Below, in pieces: positions 51,945 to 56,849 of a DNA stretch of 56,849 nt (the first letter of the stretch is position 1; every line of letters begins with the position of its first letter). The position numbers were made by a program, and so were the translations under genes. The notes below the pieces were generated by a model, which saw only the letters and a list, made by a program, of their open reading frames with translations, made no database searches and was not told the origin of the DNA. The stretch spans positions 1 through 56,849 of the forward strand of contig NZ_CALMZC010000006.1 of NCBI RefSeq assembly GCF_937873765.1, in the 5' to 3' direction. The DNA is from an uncultured Thiothrix sp. (GTDB lineage Bacteria; Pseudomonadota; Gammaproteobacteria; Thiotrichales; Thiotrichaceae).

Positions 51945-53023
51945 TGCTGCGCTTAGAACTACGTCCTGCACCTTCGCGTTTAATGATTTATCTTTCACCG
52001 CTATTGGCGATGGCTTTAATGCTGGTGGTGGGGATGATTGTTTTTACAATTTTAGGTCAACCTCCACTAAAAGCCTTTCATGCCTTCTTTGTTGAACCCA
52101 TCAACGATTGGTACGGTTTTGGCGAGCTTCTTATTAAGTCTTCACCTTTAGCTTTAATTGCTTTGGGTTTAGCGGTTGGTTTCCGTGCGAATATTTGGAA
52201 TATTGGTGCGGAAGGTCAATTGATCATGGGTGCAATTGCGGCAGGTGGTGTGGCCTTATGGCTGCATGAAACGACTAATGCTTGGATTTTATTACCCCTG
52301 ATGTTTATTGCGGGAGCTTTAGGCGGTATGTTCTGGGCAAGTATTCCTGCTTTTTTACGCACGCGCTTTAATACCAGTGAAATTCTAGTCAGTTTAATGC
52401 TGGTGTATGTAGCGAATCTAATTTTGAGTTGGTTAATTCATGGCCCATGGCGTGATCCGGACGGCTATGGTTTTCCACAATCTAAGTTATTTGAAAGCTC
52501 AGCTATTCTGCCGATTATGATGGAGGGTACACGGGTTCATGCAGGGCTTTTTATTACCGTTTTAGCCCTAATCGCTGCTGGGATTTTCTTTCGTTGGAGC
52601 TTAACCGCGTTTCAAATGCGTGTGGCAGGTTTAGCACCGAAAGCGGCGCTATATGCAGGTTTTAAGCAGAAAAAAATGGTCTGGTTAGGTTTACTTGCAG
52701 GTGGTGCGGCGGCTGGCTTAGCCGGTACATCTGAAGTCGCAGGGCCTATTGGGCAGTTATTAATTCCAATTTCACCCGGTTATGGCTTTGCGGCGATTAT
52801 TGTTGCTTTTGTGGGACGCTTACATCCAGTAGGGATTGTGCTCGCCAGTTTACTAATGGCTTTATTGTATTTAGGTGGTGAGTCTGCACAAATGCAATTG
52901 GCTTTGCCCGCAGCAGTGAGTGGTGTTTTTCAAGGCATGCTTTTATTTTTCTTGTTAGCCACCGATGTCTTAATTCAATTCAAATTACGCTGGGTATCAA
53001 AAGCTTCAGTAGGAGCTGCTTAA
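51944..53023 (+). CDS. BMP-type ABC importer, permease 1
   Basis: A 359-residue integral membrane protein with about ten helices. Segments typical of nucleoside ABC permeases are LIALGLAVGFRANIWNIGAEGQLIMGAI and FNTSEILVSLMLVYVANLIL, plus AGLAGTSEVAGPIGQLLIPISPGYGFAAIIVAFVG. It pairs with the second permease to form the channel through which the purine or nucleoside passes. ATG 51944 shares one base with the preceding stop codon (TAATG), implying coupled translation. Confidence 0.93.
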   Translation: MLRLELRPAPSRLMIYLSPLLAMALMLVVGMIVFTILGQPPLKAFHAFFVEPINDWYGFGELLIKSSPLALIALGLAVGFRANIWNIGAEGQLIMGAIAAGGVALWLHETTNAWILLPLMFIAGALGGMFWASIPAFLRTRFNTSEILVSLMLVYVANLILSWLIHGPWRDPDGYGFPQSKLFESSAILPIMMEGTRVHAGLFITVLALIAAGIFFRWSLTAFQMRVAGLAPKAALYAGFKQKKMVWLGLLAGGAAAGLAGTSEVAGPIGQLLIPISPGYGFAAIIVAFVGRLHPVGIVLASLLMALLYLGGESAQMQLALPAAVSGVFQGMLLFFLLATDVLIQFKLRWVSKASVGAA

Positions 53024-53025
53024 TC

Positions 53026-53955
53026 ATGGATATGAATACCTTGGTGTTAATCCTAGCAGCAACCGTAGCTGCCGCAGTGCCTTTAATTTTCGCTGCCTTG
53101 GGTGAATTAGTCGTAGAAAAATCCGGCGTGTTAAATCTGGGTGTCGAAGGCATGATGGTGGTGGGGGCTATATTTGCCTTTATGGCGGCTGCAGAAACCG
53201 GACAGTTGTGGTTGGCGATTCTAGTGGGAGCTGTAGCCGGTGCAGGGATGGCTGCGATTTTTGGCTTTATTACTTTGAGCTTGATGGCTAATCAAGTGGC
53301 GACAGGTTTGGCTTTAACTATTTTTGGTATTGGTTTAAGTGCCTTCATTGGGCAGGGTTACACCAGTGTGGCTTTAGATGGTTTAAAAGAAATTAGTATT
53401 CCAGTTTTGAGTAGTTTGCCAGTCGTGGGAAAATTGCTGTTTTCTTATAATATATTGGTTTATTTAGCCATTATCGCTTTTGTCGGGATTTGGTGGTTTT
53501 TATATAAAAGCCGCTCAGGTTTGATTTTGCGTGCGGTGGGGGAGTCACCTTCATCCGCGCATGCTTTGGGTTATCGAGTCATTCGGATTCGTTATTTAGC
53601 CGTTTTGTTTGGTGGTGCGATGGCGGGCATCGGTGGCGCGTATTTGTCGATTGCTTATACCCCGTTATGGGCGGAGGGGATGACGGCTGGACGCGGCTGG
53701 ATCGCCTTGGCGTTAGTAGTGTTTGCGACTTGGCGACCCGGACGGGTATTGATTGGGGCTTTATTATTTGGGGGTGTCACGATTGCCCAATTCCATGTGC
53801 AAGGATTGGGTGTAGAAATTCCTTCGCAGTTTTTATCCATGTTGCCATATTTGGCGACGATTATTGTGTTAGTGCTGATCTCACGTGATGCTGGGGTCAT
53901 TCGCTTAAATGCACCCGCGTCCTTGGGTCAGCCTTGGCATAATGAACTTCACTAA
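53026..53955 (+). CDS. BMP-type ABC importer, permease 2
   Basis: A 309-residue permease of the same class, with about nine helices. PLIFAALGELVVEKSGVLNLGVEGMMVVGA and ANQVATGLALTIFGIGLSAFIGQGY are hallmark segments; GRGWIALALVVFATWRP lies in the C-terminal half. It begins two bases after the first permease and has AGGAG upstream. Together with the ATPase and the binding protein it forms a complete importer, and its place beside xdhC points to purines or purine nucleosides as substrate. Confidence 0.93.
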   Translation: MDMNTLVLILAATVAAAVPLIFAALGELVVEKSGVLNLGVEGMMVVGAIFAFMAAAETGQLWLAILVGAVAGAGMAAIFGFITLSLMANQVATGLALTIFGIGLSAFIGQGYTSVALDGLKEISIPVLSSLPVVGKLLFSYNILVYLAIIAFVGIWWFLYKSRSGLILRAVGESPSSAHALGYRVIRIRYLAVLFGGAMAGIGGAYLSIAYTPLWAEGMTAGRGWIALALVVFATWRPGRVLIGALLFGGVTIAQFHVQGLGVEIPSQFLSMLPYLATIIVLVLISRDAGVIRLNAPASLGQPWHNELH

Positions 53956-53986
53956 GACTTTGTGAGACTTTGGGAGCTTAAAATAG

Positions 53987-55084
53987 ATGACTAAATATTC
54001 CTTAGCATTACGTTTTAAAACGTTGATGAGTAGTTTACTGTTGGCTAGCAGTATGGTGGTGGCAGGTAGTGTGTCTGCGGATGATCCTTTAAAAATTGGC
54101 TTTGTGCATGTTAGCCCCATTGGTGATGCGGGCTGGACTTATCAGCATGATCTAGGCCGCAAAGCCATTGAAGAAAAGTTTGGCGACAAGATTCAAGTCA
54201 AATATATCGAAAGTGTGCCGGAAGGAGCTGAAGCGGAGCGGGTGATTCGTGATCTTGCGTCAAGCGGCAATAAGCTGATTTTTGGCACTTCCTTTGGCTT
54301 TATGAATCCGATGGTGAAAGTGGCTAAAGCTTTTCCAGATACCTATTTTGAGCATGCGACTGGCTATAAAACGGAAGCCAATATGGGCAACTATAATGCG
54401 CGCTTTTACGAAGGCCGCTATTTGTCCGGTATTGTGGCAGGTTCAATGACTAAGTCGAATACCTTAGGTTATGTAGCTGCCTTTCCCATTCCTGAAGTCG
54501 TAATGGGCATTAATGCTTATATTCGGGGCGCACAAAGTGTCAATCCAAAAGCAGAAGTAAAAGTCGTTTGGATTAATGCTTGGTTTGACCCCGGCCGTGA
54601 GCGTGAAGCAACGGTGGCTTTAATTGACCAAGGTGCAGATATTATTACCCATCATACGGATTCAACCGCAGTTGTTTCAGCAGCAGAAGAAAAGGGTAAA
54701 TACTCCATCGGCTATAATTCGGATATGTCTAAATATGGCCCTAAGTATCAATTAACCGCCGTAACTCATCATTGGGAACAGTTTTATATTGATCAAGTGC
54801 AACAAGCTTTAGATAAGACTTGGAAGCCGACAGCGATTTGGGGTGGTGTCAAAGAAGGCATGATTGGTTTATCCGCGTTGAATGCGGCAGTTCCTAAAGA
54901 AGTGGCAGATAAAGTCGAACAAGCTAAAGCCGATATGATCGCTGGCAAATTGCATCCATTTGCAGGCCCAGTGCTTGATCAAGATGGTAAAGAACGTGTC
55001 GCTGCGGGTAGCAATATCACTGACGAAGACTTATCCAAAATGGATTACTACGTGCAAGGTGTACAAGGTAAATTACCTAAATAA
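53987..55084 (+). CDS. BMP-family periplasmic substrate-binding protein
   Basis: A 365-residue binding protein of the basic membrane protein (PnrA-like) family. The signal peptide is FKTLMSSLLLASSMVVAGSVSA, with no lipobox cysteine, so it is a soluble periplasmic protein. Family segments are KIGFVHVSPIGDAGWTYQHD, KLIFGTSFGFMNPMVKVAKAFPD, YEGRYLSGIVAG and WFDPGREREATVALIDQGADIITHHTDS. PnrA relatives bind purine nucleosides; beside xanthine dehydrogenase, this one probably binds a purine base, which is inference. GGGAG lies upstream of ATG 53987. Confidence 0.94.
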   Translation: MTKYSLALRFKTLMSSLLLASSMVVAGSVSADDPLKIGFVHVSPIGDAGWTYQHDLGRKAIEEKFGDKIQVKYIESVPEGAEAERVIRDLASSGNKLIFGTSFGFMNPMVKVAKAFPDTYFEHATGYKTEANMGNYNARFYEGRYLSGIVAGSMTKSNTLGYVAAFPIPEVVMGINAYIRGAQSVNPKAEVKVVWINAWFDPGREREATVALIDQGADIITHHTDSTAVVSAAEEKGKYSIGYNSDMSKYGPKYQLTAVTHHWEQFYIDQVQQALDKTWKPTAIWGGVKEGMIGLSALNAAVPKEVADKVEQAKADMIAGKLHPFAGPVLDQDGKERVAAGSNITDEDLSKMDYYVQGVQGKLPK

Positions 55085-55097
55085 GTCAGCGCAAATG

Positions 55098-55123
55098 TTC
55101 TGGGCGGATAATTCCGCTCAGAA
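55098..55123 (+). terminator. Hairpin after the importer operon
   Basis: TTCTGGGCGGA (55098-55108) and TCCGCTCAGAA (55113-55123) pair over a TAAT loop with one G-T pair, 13 bases after the binding-protein stop. A T-run (TATATTTTT) begins about 10 bases later, further than ideal. Confidence 0.6.
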
Positions 55124-55267
55124 TGTACAAAATTATATTTTTGCTTAATCCAGTTTGGGATTATTCAGTGATCTTGTCGGTGTCAGTACATAGGTGTTCG
55201 GTAAGTGCTTAGCCACGCTTAGCCAAAGGAGAACCATCCTTGGTTCAAGTTCTTCCTTAATAAAATG

Positions 55268-56731
55268 TCACACAGCCTCTACCTGATGACTCGCTTGAAT
55301 ACTTGCACTGTTATCGCTTTGTGCGCCATTAAAGAATAGATTTAAGAGTACTGCACTAAATGAAGTCAGCAGAATCCCTGATTCAATTAAGGGGTGAATG
55401 TTGTGTGGCAGCCATTGCTTAAAATTGGGTGCTACTAGCGGAATCATACCAATCCCAATTGAGATCGCGACTACTAAGGCATTATAGCGATTGGTTTTGA
55501 AATCTACAGTAGAGAGAATGCGAATCCCTGTGGCTGCGACCATCCCAAACATCACTAAACCGGCACCACCTAATACTATAGTCGGTAAAGACTCTACTAA
55601 AGCTGCCATTTTGGGTACTAAGCCCAGCGCAATAAGAATGAGGCCACCAGCAACGCACACATAACGGCTACGAATGCCCGTAACAGCGACTAAACCGACA
55701 TTTTGCGAGAAACTGGTATAAGGAAATGTATTAAAAATCCCGCCTAATAAACTACCTACCCCATCGGTTCTTAACCCCCGCGAGAGTGCAGCTTGATCAA
55801 TTTTTTTCTCAGTCATTTCCCCTAAGGCAAGAAACATACCCGTTGATTCAATCATCACTACGATCATAACTAGTGTCATGGTGAGAATCAGGATAGGATC
55901 AAAAATGGGCATGCCAAATTGGAAAGGAGTGACTAAAGCAAACCATGGGGCATTGCTCACTTTATCAAAATGCATTAGGCCAAGGGCTGCGGTTAAAACT
56001 CCACCGATAATAATCCCTAAAAGCACAGCGATATTTGCAAAGAAACCTTTCGCGAATTTAGTGATTAACAAGATGCTGATTAGCACCAAGGCTGCAATCC
56101 CGATATTTAAGACCGGTGCATATAGAGGGTTAGGAACGGAGGGGGCAAGCGCTAAACCTGTAGGGGCTGTACTGAGCGCTTTGGTTGTTTCTAGCCAAGC
56201 AGTGTGTTCAGGATTGATCACTAATGGAGCAGTAGGCCCCACGGGATTACCGAAAATCCAGTTAATCCCAATCCGCATCAAGCTAATGCCAATCAGGGTA
56301 ATAATCGTACCTGTTACAACAGGTGGGAAAAAGCGCAGCATGCGACTGACTAAAGGGGCAAGTAAGATAGAAATAATCCCTGCACCAATCACCGCGCCAA
56401 AAATGTGCTGAGCACCCTCAATACCGGGTGTGGCCTTAGCGATGGCCAACATAGGTGCAACAGATGCAAAGGTCACACCCATCATCACGGGTAAACGAAT
56501 GCCTAACCATTGCGTGACGCCAAAGGACTGAATCAAGGTCACTAAACCACACACAAATAAATCAGCAGAAATGAGCAGAGCAATTTGCTCCGGAGTAAGT
56601 TGTAGTGCCTTGCCAATAATCAACGGCACGGCAATTGCACCAGCATACATGACTAATACATGTTGCAAGCCCAAGGTTGCTAGCCGGTTAAAGGGAAGAA
56701 TTTCGTCCACGGGATGAGTTAATTCAGACAT
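55268..56731 (-). CDS. NCS2 nucleobase:cation symporter (xanthine/urate type)
   Basis: A 487-residue inner-membrane transporter with about 14 helices. LGLQHVLVMYAGAIAVPLIIG at the N-terminus carries the conserved His of NAT transporters, and SFSQNVGLVAVTGIRSRYV contains the NAT signature (QNxGxxxxTG). The latter resembles xanthine/urate rather than uracil carriers. The start is ATG 56731 with AAGG 7 bases upstream; the open frame runs on to a TTG at 56773, rejected. It is convergent with the ABC importer, so the locus encodes both a proton-driven and an ATP-driven purine route. Confidence 0.93.
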   Translation of the reverse strand: MSELTHPVDEILPFNRLATLGLQHVLVMYAGAIAVPLIIGKALQLTPEQIALLISADLFVCGLVTLIQSFGVTQWLGIRLPVMMGVTFASVAPMLAIAKATPGIEGAQHIFGAVIGAGIISILLAPLVSRMLRFFPPVVTGTIITLIGISLMRIGINWIFGNPVGPTAPLVINPEHTAWLETTKALSTAPTGLALAPSVPNPLYAPVLNIGIAALVLISILLITKFAKGFFANIAVLLGIIIGGVLTAALGLMHFDKVSNAPWFALVTPFQFGMPIFDPILILTMTLVMIVVMIESTGMFLALGEMTEKKIDQAALSRGLRTDGVGSLLGGIFNTFPYTSFSQNVGLVAVTGIRSRYVCVAGGLILIALGLVPKMAALVESLPTIVLGGAGLVMFGMVAATGIRILSTVDFKTNRYNALVVAISIGIGMIPLVAPNFKQWLPHNIHPLIESGILLTSFSAVLLNLFFNGAQSDNSASIQASHQVEAV

Positions 56732-56795
56732 AATGACACCTTCTGTCGTGAGCAAGTCAAAGTGGTAATGCAAGCACCGTGCCTATTTTCAAAAA

Positions 56796-56810
56796 CTGGT
56801 CATGCACCAG
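56796..56810 (-). promoter_or_regulatory. Short inverted repeat upstream of the NCS2 gene
   Basis: CTGGT-CATGC-ACCAG lies 65 bases upstream of the NCS2 start codon. It could be an operator for a purine-responsive regulator, but it is short and no regulator is in the window. Confidence 0.3.
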
Positions 56811-56849
56811 AGGAGTTGAAGAGCCACTAAAGCGGTAGTAACTTAAGCG

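Noticed and set aside
55878..56411. 177-codon plus-strand ORF inside the NCS2 gene
   Set aside because: Antisense to transmembrane codons, repetitive Lys/Ile/Pro composition, no start signals.

Overview
The window comes from a gammaproteobacterial chromosome with moderate G+C. The housekeeping gene order (pncC-recA-recX-alaS-lysC-csrA-tRNA-Ser-tRNA-Arg, then yhbY divergent from rlmE-ftsH-folP-glmM) is a classic gammaproteobacterial arrangement. The protein style (proline- and glutamine-rich exported proteins, many stand-alone GTPases, purine catabolism genes) suggests the Thiotrichales (Thiothrix/Thiolinea-like filamentous sulfur bacteria), but this is a guess from memory, not a search result. 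No prophage, insertion sequence, CRISPR array or plasmid gene was seen.

Layout. 1-6830: a same-strand run of a truncated Glu-Pro repeat protein, a signal-peptide Pro/Gln/Met-rich protein, a small ParA-type ATPase, a membrane-anchored helical-repeat protein, a membrane protein with a methionine-heptad helix, a dynamin-like membrane GTPase, a lipoprotein ApbE and an RluE pseudouridine synthase. The first six genes look like an undescribed envelope or positioning module. 6831-15618: yceH, pncC, a PH-domain protein, recA, recX, alaS, lysC, csrA and two tRNAs. 15646-21439: yhbY, rlmE, ftsH, folP, glmM and a PhnA-type protein. 21501-28955 (minus strand): a small membrane protein, a Tat-exported amine oxidase, an RND efflux pair with a hexanucleotide-repeat tail, and ung. 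29263-36277: a tightly packed signalling operon (CBS/nucleotidyltransferase protein, small membrane protein, transporter-type histidine kinase, single-domain response regulator, membrane-bound exonuclease with a degenerate kinase core). 36617-40850: an ankyrin protein, a dienelactone hydrolase, an EamA exporter and a four-domain repeat membrane protein.

40988-56731 is a purine-use locus: hydroxyisourate hydrolase, xanthine dehydrogenase XdhA and XdhB, a MipA/OmpV outer-membrane protein, XdhC, a BMP-type ABC importer (ATPase, two permeases, binding protein) and a convergent NCS2 nucleobase permease. Two peculiarities stand out. XdhC carries a single in-frame TGA at codon 201, with the reading frame intact on both sides. 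The locus is also split by an opposite-strand block of two membrane-associated GTPases plus a small membrane protein. No urate oxidase is present in the window.

The most interesting items are the ParA/dynamin module at the left edge, the TGA-interrupted xdhC, the exonuclease fused to a pseudo-kinase sensor, the paired GTPases, and two RNA-structure candidates: a GGA-rich hairpin loop at 6878-6940 and a long hairpin upstream of csrA. All calls are from reading the sequence; family assignments rest on remembered motifs.
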